A stretch of 64,000 nt of DNA, taken from Sporolactobacillus sp. CQH2019. GTDB taxonomy: Bacteria > Bacillota > Bacilli > Bacillales > Sporolactobacillaceae. The number at the start of each line of letters is the position of its first letter. Position 1 is the first letter of the stretch. Below the pieces are notes generated by a model. The model did no database searches and was not told the origin of the DNA. It saw only the letters and a program-made list of their open reading frames with translations. The translations under genes were made by a program, and so were the position numbers. Shown piece after piece: positions 1 through 8,494 of the stretch. The stretch is from positions 98,230 through 162,229 of the forward strand of contig NZ_JARAJZ010000009.1 of assembly GCF_028765345.1 (NCBI RefSeq). The letters are read 5' to 3'.

Positions 1-209
1 GAAAAATCTTTCTACATTCGTTCTTTATGGCATGCCATGTATTCTTTTTAAGTGTCATGAACGTTAAAAAGGGGCCCCGCAATGCATCCATCTGCTCGCT
101 TCATCATAAAATTGAAATAAAGACGGCAGTCTGATTTGTCAGATTGTCGCCTGCCCCCAACATCCAAATTATTTCATACACTCTGCCCTCTCATTGATAA
201 TGAGAAGCA

Positions 210-1028
210 TCAGTCATCAATTTCGAAACCCGCATTTTTAAAGATCTTTGTGGCAGTATCTTCCGTCAGATAATTTAAAAACTGTTTTGCCGCCGCAGCA
301 TGCTTGCTTCCCTTTATCACAGCTGCCGGATAAACAACCGGATCATGAGAACCGGCAGGTGCAGTAGTCACGAGCCTGACACTTTTCGACGAAAGGGCGT
401 CCGTCTTATAAACGATTCCTGCATCTGCGTTTCCCGTTGCCACCCAATTCAGAACGGTTTCCACGTCTTTACCATACACTGCTTTTGATTTCAATTTATC
501 CATCAATTGAAAATGAGTCAGCACCTCTTTGCCGTATTGTCCGGCCGGCACACTCGCCGGTTCACCAAGTGCAACTTTTTTAACAGACGCTTTGGTTAAA
601 TCATTCAGGCTCTTAACATCTGTTGAAGTTTTGGGTACTATCAAAACGACATCGTTTTTTAACAAATTTTTGATTGATGAATCAATCAGCAGATGTTCAT
701 TTTTCAATGCTGTCATTTGTTTAGTCGCTGCCGAAAAGAACAGATCAATAGGCGCCCCTTGCTCAATTTGCTGCTGAAGGGCTCCTGAACCTCCGAAATT
801 ATACGTAATTTTGACATCAGGATGGCCTTTCATATAGAGTTCCTTGATCTTGTTTAATGGATTTTGCAGACTGGCGGCGGCCGCTACTGTCAACGTTACC
901 TCTTTTTCTTTCCCCGTTGTTTTTTTAGAGCCCTGTTCCCCATTACTGCATCCAGTCATCAGCGTCGCTAATATCAAAATAAGAACAAGTGATAAAATGG
1001 ATATATTTAAGAATCTGTGATTTTTCAA
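210..1028 (-). CDS. modA: Molybdate ABC transporter substrate-binding lipoprotein ModA
   Basis: Binds molybdate (or tungstate) outside the membrane and delivers it to a ModBC permease. The 272-residue product starts with a lipoprotein signal: hydrophobic residues 9-24, then the lipobox LMTGC with Cys27 as the lipidated residue. After a short polar linker it follows the ModA pattern (VAAAASLQNPLNKI, FGGSGALQQQIEQGAP, IVYKTDAL). The start is TTG with AAAGGAGA upstream. It is the last gene of the leftward moaE-moaD-moaA-narK-modA run, 157 bp after narK, so molybdate uptake is linked to cofactor synthesis. No modB or modC follows in the 209 bp to the window edge, so the permease lies elsewhere. 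Confidence 0.93.
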   Translation of the reverse strand: MKNHRFLNISILSLVLILILATLMTGCSNGEQGSKKTTGKEKEVTLTVAAAASLQNPLNKIKELYMKGHPDVKITYNFGGSGALQQQIEQGAPIDLFFSAATKQMTALKNEHLLIDSSIKNLLKNDVVLIVPKTSTDVKSLNDLTKASVKKVALGEPASVPAGQYGKEVLTHFQLMDKLKSKAVYGKDVETVLNWVATGNADAGIVYKTDALSSKSVRLVTTAPAGSHDPVVYPAAVIKGSKHAAAAKQFLNYLTEDTATKIFKNAGFEIDD

Positions 1029-1185
1029 TCTCTATTCTCCTTTTTAAATAAAAGGGCCTGACTTTCCCTATGAGTACAGACTTGTGCAGCTAAATGTATC
1101 CGTATCCAGTGAGAAAAATCGGCAATGACACTAAAGTATAGATGAATTCGAACGGATTTTTTAAGATTTTCTTACTGCTTTTCCC

Positions 1186-2376
1186 TCATTGAACAATCCG
1201 ATTGCCTCCGTGAATGAAAACCCGGTACAGGACAATCCAGCAAAGGATAGCAGCCAGTACGAGCAGAATAATTCCTAGCTGATACGACCCGGTCCAAGTT
1301 TTAATAAATCCAATGACAATTGGCGGAAAGTAACCTCCGAGTCCTCCCATGGCACCAACAAAACCGGTTACAGCACCGGTGTTGCCTTTAGAAACGTAGG
1401 GAACCATTTTGAAAATGATGCCATTGCCCAGGCCCGCGAACAAACCAATAATAATGACACCCCAGATAAACATTCCTTCTGAATGCAAGGAAAAGGTAAG
1501 CCATAATGCAAAAAGTGCAATGCCGATAAAAATCCATTGCAAGAGTGACATTGGCCGGATCTTATCAGCCAGGCTGCCTCCGACCGGTCGGACTAATGTA
1601 CAGACAATTCCAAATAACGCAGCGTATAGACCGGCCATTACCGGTGTCAGATTGAATAATCCATTCAAGAGCATCGGCGTGAGGTTACTGAAGGACATGA
1701 ATAAGCCAAAAGTTAAAGCATAAAACAGTGATAGATACCATGTGTTGGCTTCTTTTGCAACAGAAAATGCAGAAGCAAATGTTTTTTCTTTGTTAACCGG
1801 CATTTCTTTACAGAAAATCAAAAACAGTATAATCATCACGACGAGTAAACTCATCAGAAAATTGTAAACAGCACTTAAGCCGGCGGCCAACTGAATTCGT
1901 GGCAATGTCAGCGCTGCAACAGCGTTGCCTATATTTCCTAAGCCCGCAATTCCCAATACGGCGCCCTGACGTTCCGGCGGAAACCAAACGGACACGTAAG
2001 AAATGCCGACAGCAAATGAAGTTCCGGCCATTCCCAATAGCAGTGCAAGGAAAATCAACATCCCAAAATTGTGAACCCGCGGTACCATAAACAGCGGAAT
2101 CAGCAAAAACAACATTAAAATAATATAAATTTTCTTGCCGCCATATTTGTCGCATAGAATACCAATCGGAATTCGCATGATCGAACCCAGCAGGACGGGT
2201 GTTGCTAAGAGTAATGTTTTTTCAGATTCTGATAATCCGAACATTTTCGTAAGCGTCGCCGTCAATGGAGCAAAATTTGACCAGGCCATGAAACAGGCGA
2301 CCATTGCCAAGGTCCCCATGGTCAGCGCCGAATACGCATAGAAACGATTTCCTGTGATTTCTTTTTTCTTATCCAC
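1186..2376 (-). CDS. narK: Nitrate/nitrite transporter, major facilitator superfamily (NarK/NasA type)
   Basis: A 12-helix MFS carrier that imports nitrate and/or exports nitrite. Family signs include the loop GILCDKYGGKK near residue 80, the nitrate-signature-like stretch GMAGTSFAVG and the second one GLFAGLGNGIIFKMVP. An ATG exists at 2391, but the ribosome-binding site GGGAGG overlaps it; the site is seven bases upstream of a GTG at 2376, so I take the GTG (about 396 residues, MDKKKEITGNRF). It sits 72 bp after moaA in the molybdopterin run, which fits nitrate respiration or assimilation by a molybdoenzyme. No nitrate reductase gene lies in the window. Confidence 0.9.
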   Translation of the reverse strand: MDKKKEITGNRFYAYSALTMGTLAMVACFMAWSNFAPLTATLTKMFGLSESEKTLLLATPVLLGSIMRIPIGILCDKYGGKKIYIILMLFLLIPLFMVPRVHNFGMLIFLALLLGMAGTSFAVGISYVSVWFPPERQGAVLGIAGLGNIGNAVAALTLPRIQLAAGLSAVYNFLMSLLVVMIILFLIFCKEMPVNKEKTFASAFSVAKEANTWYLSLFYALTFGLFMSFSNLTPMLLNGLFNLTPVMAGLYAALFGIVCTLVRPVGGSLADKIRPMSLLQWIFIGIALFALWLTFSLHSEGMFIWGVIIIGLFAGLGNGIIFKMVPYVSKGNTGAVTGFVGAMGGLGGYFPPIVIGFIKTWTGSYQLGIILLVLAAILCWIVLYRVFIHGGNRIVQ

Positions 2377-2448
2377 TGAATTGCCTCCCATTCACCAAAT
2401 CTTTTCAAAAAAGTGCCGATCATTCTCATTCATTTTTTGCCCATTAAA

Positions 2449-3447
2449 TTATCCGCCAATTTGACTCATATGCCGCCATGTTGATGAACCATTGACACGC
2501 TTACCCATGTCGTTAAGCCCCATCTTATGATTAAGAGGTTTGTTATTGAGAGCTTGGTGAACGAGCCGACAGAACTCTTCCTTATGCGGAATCGCCGGAC
2601 GAATGTTGAATTCTTCATTCCAGTACAGGCAAGCTTTAAGATAACCGTCAGCAGTGACTCGTAAGCGGTTGCAAGTCTCACAGAACCTGTCACTGATCGG
2701 ATGAATTAACCCGAAACTGCCCGCTGCTCCATCAATCCGATAATTTTCAGATGGTCCATTGCCTGGTAAATCAAATGGATGATATTTAATGTGATTATTA
2801 TCACAAAGATAAAAAATCTTGTTCAGTCCGACATACTCGTTCTGCCATTTATCAATCGGATTGCTAATCGGCATAACCTCGATAAAGCGGACATTGACAT
2901 TATGATTATAGCTGTAATGAAGAAAATCAAGGATCTCATCGTCGTTTATGCCCTTGAGCAGCACAACATTCAGCTTGATCTGCTTGAAGTGCCATCGAAT
3001 TGCCGCTTGAATGCCGTCCAGTACTTGCTGGATGTTACCGCCTCTTGTAATGTTCCTGTACTTGTCAGCACGAAGCGTATCCAAACTGATATTAATCCGG
3101 TCTAGCCCCGCTTCTTTCAAAATTTTTGCTTTTTTCTTTAAAAGCAGTCCGTTCGTTGTGATTGATATATCGGTAATTTCCGGGATCGCGTGAATTCGGC
3201 GCACGATATCGGCCGCATCTTTACGCAGCAGAGGTTCTCCGCCGGTGATCCGGACTTTGTTGACACCCAAATCAACAAAATTTTTAACCATCTGAACGAT
3301 TTCGTCCAATGAAAGCAGCCGGTCGCTCGAAAAAAACGGCAACCCTTCTTCCGGCATACAGTAAACACAGCGAAGGCTGCAATGATCAGTTATCGAAATT
3401 CTCACGTAATCGTGCAACCGGCCGTATCTATCATAGAGATTTTCCAT
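2449..3447 (-). CDS. moaA: GTP 3',8-cyclase MoaA (radical SAM)
   Basis: Catalyses the first step of molybdenum cofactor synthesis, converting GTP to 3',8-cyclo-GTP. The 332-residue protein has the N-terminal radical SAM cluster motif C23-x3-C27-x2-C30 (DHCSLRCVYC), the glycine-rich SAM stretch ITGGEPLL, and the C-terminal cluster FCETCNRLR with a third Cys 13 residues later. It ends in the Gly-Gly tail that MoaA needs for catalysis. The gene starts one base after the moaD stop, so translation is probably coupled. Length and every motif are normal. Confidence 0.97.
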   Translation of the reverse strand: MENLYDRYGRLHDYVRISITDHCSLRCVYCMPEEGLPFFSSDRLLSLDEIVQMVKNFVDLGVNKVRITGGEPLLRKDAADIVRRIHAIPEITDISITTNGLLLKKKAKILKEAGLDRINISLDTLRADKYRNITRGGNIQQVLDGIQAAIRWHFKQIKLNVVLLKGINDDEILDFLHYSYNHNVNVRFIEVMPISNPIDKWQNEYVGLNKIFYLCDNNHIKYHPFDLPGNGPSENYRIDGAAGSFGLIHPISDRFCETCNRLRVTADGYLKACLYWNEEFNIRPAIPHKEEFCRLVHQALNNKPLNHKMGLNDMGKRVNGSSTWRHMSQIGG

Positions 3448-3448
3448 C

Positions 3449-3694
3449 TTACCCCCCGCTAACCGGCGGAATCAATGCGATTTCTTCGATATCATCCGGC
3501 AAATATATTTCATCGTTAACGAAGTTCTGATTAATGGCAACAGCAGATCGGACGATGTCTGCACGCACCTGTGGATACTTGCGGATGACGGCTGCGCGAA
3601 CAGCTTGTGCCGAAACCGGCGTGGACAGTTCGACGTTAACTTGGGCACCCAGTTGCTCACTTAGCATCGCGAACAACCGGACTGAATAGATCAC
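3449..3694 (-). CDS. moaD: Molybdopterin synthase small subunit MoaD
   Basis: Ubiquitin-fold sulfur carrier. Its C-terminal thiocarboxylate donates sulfur to precursor Z in the molybdopterin synthase complex with MoaE. The 81-residue protein starts MIYSVRLFAMLSEQLG and ends with the essential VSGG tail. It lies between moaE (19 bp upstream) and moaA (one base downstream) and is co-transcribed with both. The MoeB-type enzyme that would activate the tail is not in the window. Confidence 0.95.
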   Translation of the reverse strand: MIYSVRLFAMLSEQLGAQVNVELSTPVSAQAVRAAVIRKYPQVRADIVRSAVAINQNFVNDEIYLPDDIEEIALIPPVSGG

Positions 3695-3713
3695 AATAAA
3701 TCTCCTCCTTGTT

Positions 3714-4163
3714 TTACTTTATCCGTGTATTGGGACACCGTTCTTTTTGACCAGCCTGTTCAGGACCTCCCCATCTTATCTTGTCCACATCAACTTCTCG
3801 CTTCCAAATAGGAACCCTTGCTTTGAGTGTATCAATCAGATACTCGCACCACCTGAAAGCTTCCTTGCGATGGCCGGCTGCAGTACCGACAAAAACCACC
3901 TCCTCTGACGGACGTAGCAGACCAATCCGGTGAGCTATCACTACACGAACGCCTCGGCTTTCGATCGGAGCACTTATTTTTGCCAGTTCTTTGATCGCCA
4001 TTTCTTTATGAGCTGAGTATTCAATGGCTTCTGTCTCAATACTGCCGGTCCATTGGCGGACCGTCCCGACAAAAACAACCACACCACCAAATGAAGGCGC
4101 CTTTAGTTTTTTATACAACGTCTCCACATCCAGCGGATCCGCTGTTACACGAATATAGGCCAT
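3714..4163 (-). CDS. moaE: Molybdopterin synthase catalytic subunit MoaE
   Basis: Large subunit of molybdopterin synthase, which pairs with MoaD to convert cyclic pyranopterin monophosphate to molybdopterin. The 149 residues include VVVFVGTVRQWT near residue 30, the AHRIGLL segment near residue 80 and VPIWKREV near residue 117, which carries the conserved Lys. It is the first gene of the leftward molybdopterin run; AGGATGGTGAG precedes the ATG. The 167 bp between it and the divergent flavodoxin gene must hold both promoters. Confidence 0.95.
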   Translation of the reverse strand: MAYIRVTADPLDVETLYKKLKAPSFGGVVVFVGTVRQWTGSIETEAIEYSAHKEMAIKELAKISAPIESRGVRVVIAHRIGLLRPSEEVVFVGTAAGHRKEAFRWCEYLIDTLKARVPIWKREVDVDKIRWGGPEQAGQKERCPNTRIK

Positions 4164-4330
4164 ATGCTCACCATCCTGTAGCGTTGTACCGGTTGATCCG
4201 AATTTATTATGTCAAACAGAAATGAAAATAGAAATTGGGCAATTCCCTAATAATCAGAATCGCTGTGATCCGATATACTGATAATCTGAAGAGATATTAA
4301 AGAAGTATTAAAAAGGGGGAGGACTTACAA

Positions 4331-4783
4331 ATGGAGACCCTGCCGATTTTTTACAGTACGCAAACCGGACATAACCTGGAATTGGCATTGTGGTTTGTCA
4401 ACCAGTTCAGGAATGCCGGGGTTGACACAATGACAGTCAATATGGCAACGGCAAATCCGATACTGTTGACAAAAGTTCCGACAGCACTAATAATTACCGG
4501 TACCTACGGCATGGGCGAACTTGCCTTTGAAGCCCTCCCTTTTGTAGAAAAATTGAGGCAATTGTCGTTGACACATCTGCAGTGCGGCGTAACCGGAATT
4601 GGCGATCGTTATTATCATAATGATTTTTGCAAAGCAGTAGATGTTGTGGCCAAGGCCGTGACTACGGCAGGAGCCAGCTTACTAACCCCGCCGCTCAAGA
4701 TAGACCTAGAGTTTACAGCTGACGATTGGCAACGTTTGAATCAACTGGCCATCCAACTGATTCAAATTGTACAAGCTGTGTAA
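4331..4783 (+). CDS. Flavodoxin-like (MioC type) electron-transfer protein
   Basis: Small FMN-binding electron carrier of 150 residues. The phosphate-binding loop FYSTQTGHNLELA is at residues 7-19 and the second flavin loop GTYGMGEL near residue 57; GVTGIGDRYYHNDFCKA near residue 86 matches the third loop of short-chain flavodoxins. A strong GGGGGAGGA precedes the ATG. The gene is divergent from moaE, so the carrier may supply electrons to the radical SAM enzyme MoaA or to a nearby reductase; that is inference. No clear terminator follows. Confidence 0.85.
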   Translation: METLPIFYSTQTGHNLELALWFVNQFRNAGVDTMTVNMATANPILLTKVPTALIITGTYGMGELAFEALPFVEKLRQLSLTHLQCGVTGIGDRYYHNDFCKAVDVVAKAVTTAGASLLTPPLKIDLEFTADDWQRLNQLAIQLIQIVQAV

Positions 4784-5140
4784 TATTAGTTTTTTTTAAG
4801 TATGCGGGAAAATCGTATAGATAGAGGGGCAGCGGAATTTCGTATGATAGATCCAATGACGCAGCGGCCTCTCTATTCCTGCATGGAAAGCAGTTTCGCT
4901 CTCAGAGCTTCAAAAAAGGTATTTTACCGTCACGATTTTGCCGATAGGCGGCATCAAAAAAGTAGTGAGTCATTTTTTTTAAAATCAGCTTTTTTGCGCG
5001 ATAAGTTTGCACTCATCCTGTCCGAGATTCCGATTCAACGTGCCTCCCCCGCCCTGACGACCATCAAAAAAGGCAAATTCCGACCCCATTCTGATTCAAG
5101 AATATGAAACCTATGCGATCGGTTACATTAGTGAATGAAA
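4784..5140. other. Intergenic stretch without a supported gene
   Basis: Runs from the flavodoxin stop to the Fnr-type box. A 101-codon open frame starting at 4802 has no ribosome-binding site and no recognisable protein character. An imperfect dyad (AGAGG near 4822, CCTCT near 4868) could fold but has no T-run. Confidence 0.5.
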
Positions 5141-5186
5141 CTTGATCCGGATCAAGGTATTCTGTTCATTTCACCTGTATCATAAT
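5141..5186 (+). promoter_or_regulatory. Fnr/HcpR-type palindrome with class II promoter upstream of fdx-DUF488-hcp
   Basis: CTTGATCCGGATCAAG at 5141-5156 is a perfect 16-bp palindrome containing TTGAT-N4-ATCAA, the classic Crp/Fnr-family half-site pair. A CATAAT -10 lies at 5181-5186, so the expected start near 5190-5193 puts the box centre (5148.5) about 41-45 bases upstream, the class II activator position. Downstream genes include the hybrid cluster protein, a frequent Fnr, HcpR or DNR target. The exact regulator is unknown. Confidence 0.65.
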
Positions 5187-5243
5187 TGCTGGAAGTTATC
5201 AAAATGACTCTTGTTGTTAAAATAATTACTGAGGAGCAAAAGC

Positions 5244-5330
5244 ATGGATATCTTTACTTTTCGAAACTTGTCCGCGAAAGGAAGAACTTGCCACGATCAG
5301 TCACCCAGACTACTTTTCACTTATCCTTAA
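5244..5330 (+). CDS. Possible 28-codon leader ORF in the 5' region of the ferredoxin-hcp transcript
   Basis: ATG at 5244 with a good ribosome-binding site (GAGGAG, seven-base spacing) and a TAA at 5328-5330. The product begins MDIFTFRNLSAKGRTC. It lies 50 bases after the predicted transcription start and 250 bases before the ferredoxin gene. No homology is recognisable. It could be a leader peptide, the stub of a lost gene, or chance. Confidence 0.3.
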   Translation: MDIFTFRNLSAKGRTCHDQSPRLLFTYP

Positions 5331-5535
5331 AAACCGAAAAAACCGATCTCTAAATTGCAGAGCGATGTGCATAGGCCTCCGCCATTCCGGAACAAAGGAA
5401 AAATTGGTTTCTCTGCAGGGAATGACCGGAGTTCCCCGCCCGGAAAAGTCGTTCGGCCCGAAGTATAAGCCGTATCTGCAGAACAGCAGCTTCGCTGTTT
5501 TCAAATGGCTGCCGGCAAAGGCAGATGATCATGCC

Positions 5536-5566
5536 GGATCGGTTTTCTGTGATCCGATCCATTTTT
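5536..5566 (+). terminator. Hairpin with short T-run just before the ferredoxin start
   Basis: GGATCGG (5536-5542) and CCGATCC (5554-5560) form a perfect 7-bp stem with an 11-base loop, followed by ATTTTT. It sits 25 bases before the likely ferredoxin start and could act as an attenuator or weak terminator inside the leader. Confidence 0.4.
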
Positions 5567-5585
5567 GGGGAAGGTGAAGAGTCAA

Positions 5586-5864
5586 TTGAATGAATCAAAA
5601 CGTGTAAATAGTGCAGAGCCTCTTAAATTTACAATCGTCAACCGGGACACTTGCATCTCCTGCGGAGCCTGCCAAATGGCTGCTCCTGATATTTTTGATG
5701 CGGATGACGAAGGACTTGCTTTTTCAATCATCGATAACAATCAGGGAATACGGCCGATTCCCGAAGAATTGTTAATGGACTTGGATGACGCTTACGAGGG
5801 TTGCCCCACGGAGTCCATTCAAGTATCGGACGTGCCGTTTAAAACGGCCAGTCCAAAGGGATAA
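5586..5864 (+). CDS. Ferredoxin, single [4Fe-4S] type
   Basis: Low-potential electron carrier. CISCGACQMAAPDIF supplies three cluster cysteines near the N-terminus and EGCPTESI the fourth with its following Pro, the pattern of B. subtilis Fer-like monocluster ferredoxins. The frame opens at 5565, but AAGGTGA at 5571-5577 is correctly spaced from a TTG at 5586, so I use that start (92 residues). It is the first full gene after the Fnr-type promoter and plausibly passes electrons to Hcp. Confidence 0.85.
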   Translation: MNESKRVNSAEPLKFTIVNRDTCISCGACQMAAPDIFDADDEGLAFSIIDNNQGIRPIPEELLMDLDDAYEGCPTESIQVSDVPFKTASPKG

Positions 5865-5937
5865 ATGATCTATGATGCCTTGTTCTAAAATACTTTTTCC
5901 GTTCTGATTTTTATCACAATGAAGAGAGGATGAGCCA

Positions 5938-6300
5938 TTGATAAAGATCAAACGAATTTATCAAGAAAAATTGTCTTCAGACGGCATCCGCATTCTCGTC
6001 GACAGACTCTGGCCCAGAGGCATTTCAAAAGAACGCGCTCAGCTGGACCATTGGATGAAAGATGTCGCGCCAAGTGCCGGCCTGCGTCAATGGTATCACC
6101 GGCATCGGGACCAATTCGCTGCATTTAAAGAGGCTTATGAAAAAGAACTGGAACATGATCAGGAAAAGAAAAAAGCGCTGGAACAGCTTGCACAGCTCGG
6201 ACAGGCGCAAACCGTCACACTGCTCTCTGCAGCAAAGCATGTAGAAGTAAGCCATGTGCCCATTCTTCAGGCTTTTCTGCAGAACCATTTCAACATGTGA
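5938..6300 (+). CDS. DUF488 family protein (YeaO-like)
   Basis: Conserved protein of unknown function. The 120 residues carry the DUF488 signature VDRLWPRGISKE at 22-33 and WYHRHRDQF in the middle. The start is TTG after AGAGAGG. It lies between ferredoxin and hcp in one direction with short gaps, so it probably shares the Fnr-type promoter and a role in anaerobic or nitrosative stress; that is inference from position. Confidence 0.85.
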   Translation: MIKIKRIYQEKLSSDGIRILVDRLWPRGISKERAQLDHWMKDVAPSAGLRQWYHRHRDQFAAFKEAYEKELEHDQEKKKALEQLAQLGQAQTVTLLSAAKHVEVSHVPILQAFLQNHFNM

Positions 6301-6345
6301 ATATCTGAGTCTATCAAACAGGCTTTAAAAACGGAGGGATGACGG

Positions 6346-7983
6346 ATGGAAAACGCAATGTTTTGTTTTCAGTGTCAGGAAACCGCAAGAGGCAGCGGAT
6401 GCACGCAGATAGGCATCTGCGGCAAAAAACCGGAGGTAGCTGCCGCCCAGGATTTATTGATGTATGTGACAAAAGGAATTTCCGCGATCACGACCCGGCT
6501 GCGCGCCGAAGGGAAAAAAGTTGATCGCGAAACCAATCATTTGATTACCGAGAATTTATTTACAACGATCACCAATGCAAATTTCGATGAACGTGTGATT
6601 CGCTCACGTGTCGTCTCTACACTGAAAAAAAGGAAAGAACTGATTGACAAGCTGACGAACAAAGAAAATCTCCCTGATGCATCTGTCTGGACCTTTGGAA
6701 ATGGCGGAGGATCCGACCGCAAAGTGACTCATATCGGAGTGCTTTCAACAAAGGATGAGGACATCCGCAGCCTGCGCGAGCTGATCACCTATGGTTTGAA
6801 AGGGCTTTCCGCATACAGCAGGCATGCCAACGTTTTATTAAAAGACGATGAGGAAGTGGATGCTTTCCTGCAACGTGCGCTCGCAAAGACACTGGATGAT
6901 TCCCTTGGAGCAGATGCGTTAACCGCTCTCGTCCTGGAAACCGGAAAATACGGCGTGAAAGGCTTAGCCTTGCTGGATCAGGCAAATTCAGACACCTACG
7001 GTGATCCGGAAATCACAAAAGTGAAAACCGGTGTCGGCAATCGGCCCGGCATTCTGATCTCCGGGCATGACCTGCATGACATCGAAATGCTTCTCCAACA
7101 GACGCAGGGGACGGGCGTAGATGTATACACCCATTCGGAAATGCTGCCTGCACACTATTATCCGGCTTTTAAAAAGTATTCGAATTTCATAGGCAATTAT
7201 GGAAACGCCTGGTGGAAGCAAAAAGAGGAATTTGAAAGTTTCAATGGTCCGATTTTAATGACGACAAATTGTATTGTTCCGCCGGAAGACAGTTATAAAG
7301 ACAGGCTATATACGACAGGAGCCGCAGGTTTTCCCGGATGTAAACATATCCCGGGTGAAATCGGGGAGCCAAAAGACTTTTCTGAAATAATCAAGGCCGC
7401 TCAGAAATGCCCGCCGCCTGCAGAAATTGAAAACGGCGAAATCGTCGGCGGATTTGCCCATCATCAACTCCTTTCGCTGGCCGATAAAGTGGCGGATGCA
7501 GTCAAATCCGGAGCGATTAAGAAGTTCGTTGTGATGGCCGGTTGCGACGGCAGAGTAAGATCGCGAAAATACTACACCGACTTTGCCAAAGCCCTGCCTA
7601 AAGACACGGTAATTCTGACGGCCGGCTGCGCAAAATATAAATATAACAAACTCAACCTGGGCGATATCAACGGCATTCCCCGCGTACTGGATGCAGGGCA
7701 GTGCAACGATTCCTACTCCCTTGTTGCCATCGCACTGAAGCTAAAAGAAGTGTTCGGCCTGGAAGATATTAATGATTTACCGATTATTTACAACATCGCG
7801 TGGTACGAACAGAAAGCAGTGATCATATTGCTGGCACTGCTGTATCTGGGTATTAAGAATATTCATCTGGGGCCGACTTTACCCGCTTTTCTGTCCCCCA
7901 ACGTTGCCAATCTGCTGGTCAGGAAATTCGGGATCTCGGGAATTCATTCTGTAAAGGAAGATCTGGACCTGTTTTTCGGATAA
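6346..7983 (+). CDS. hcp: Hybrid cluster protein / hydroxylamine reductase Hcp
   Basis: Fe-S protein with a hybrid [4Fe-2O-2S] cluster that reduces hydroxylamine in vitro and acts on NO in anaerobic nitrosative stress. The 545 residues begin with the N-terminal cluster cysteines C7FQC10 then C19 and C25. Hybrid-cluster ligands appear in [36 protein letters not shown] and [17 protein letters not shown] precedes the ATG at 6346. The gene closes the ferredoxin-DUF488-hcp run. Nitrate/nitrite transport in the preceding cluster makes NO or hydroxylamine a natural threat. Confidence 0.96.
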   Translation: MENAMFCFQCQETARGSGCTQIGICGKKPEVAAAQDLLMYVTKGISAITTRLRAEGKKVDRETNHLITENLFTTITNANFDERVIRSRVVSTLKKRKELIDKLTNKENLPDASVWTFGNGGGSDRKVTHIGVLSTKDEDIRSLRELITYGLKGLSAYSRHANVLLKDDEEVDAFLQRALAKTLDDSLGADALTALVLETGKYGVKGLALLDQANSDTYGDPEITKVKTGVGNRPGILISGHDLHDIEMLLQQTQGTGVDVYTHSEMLPAHYYPAFKKYSNFIGNYGNAWWKQKEEFESFNGPILMTTNCIVPPEDSYKDRLYTTGAAGFPGCKHIPGEIGEPKDFSEIIKAAQKCPPPAEIENGEIVGGFAHHQLLSLADKVADAVKSGAIKKFVVMAGCDGRVRSRKYYTDFAKALPKDTVILTAGCAKYKYNKLNLGDINGIPRVLDAGQCNDSYSLVAIALKLKEVFGLEDINDLPIIYNIAWYEQKAVIILLALLYLGIKNIHLGPTLPAFLSPNVANLLVRKFGISGIHSVKEDLDLFFG

Positions 7984-8158
7984 TATTGCTTTCTCACCAT
8001 TTGATGCATATGAGAAGGCAAAGAAAACAGATGGGCCTGTAAAAGACGTTGTATAGAAAGAAAGTTGCTTACCCGATCCGGCATCTATACTGTTATCAAT
8101 GCCAGCCCTCTTCGTTTGACGGCTCTGTTTGGAGACGGAAGGTTGATCTACTCCAATT

Positions 8159-8195
8159 AGCCCGTGATTCTGCGATCGCGGGCTGGCTTTGTTCA
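8159..8195 (+). terminator. Stem-loop downstream of hcp
   Basis: AGCCCGTGAT (8159-8168) pairs with ATCGCGGGCT (8175-8184) with one G-U, six-base loop, followed by a T-containing tail. It is 175 bases after the hcp stop. Its left arm belongs to a sequence repeated at 61578-61604, so it may instead be the end of a lost mobile element. Confidence 0.45.
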
Positions 8196-8494
8196 TCATA
8201 ACTTTTTTTTTGAGGATGCTATGAACCTATTTGAGACTGCCTCATTGGGCAGAATCTTTACTGTCCCTTTTCAATGTCTACTGATCAATAAAATTTCTGA
8301 GTGTAACATTGCACACTGCCGCAATCTGAGCATCCATAGCGGCAGTCCGCGAATCTGTATAAAATAAAGACCTTTGGCATTAAACGGCCAACTGTAAATT
8401 GTGTCGATTCGCACATGAAACAGTCATTCGGGCACTTTTTTCTGCAGACAATCCCCTTTGCCGGTTTGATCTTCTCATTTCTCGAGCAGTTGTT
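8196..8494. other. Intergenic, no supported gene
   Basis: Contains a perfect inverted repeat ACTGCCGC (8315-8322) / GCGGCAGT (8339-8346). A 67-codon frame at 8164-8367 has no ribosome-binding site and crosses the stem-loop, so I do not call it. Confidence 0.5.

Noticed and set aside
196-214. Fur-like sequence at the end of modA (14 of 19 matches)
   Set aside because: It lies at the 3' end of modA with no visible gene start to control; kept only as a weak match.
4802-5107. 101-codon plus-strand frame after the flavodoxin gene
   Set aside because: No ribosome-binding site, random-like composition, lies in a hairpin-rich intergenic region.
8164-8367. 67-codon plus-strand frame after hcp
   Set aside because: Overlaps a stem-loop and a repeat, no ribosome-binding site.
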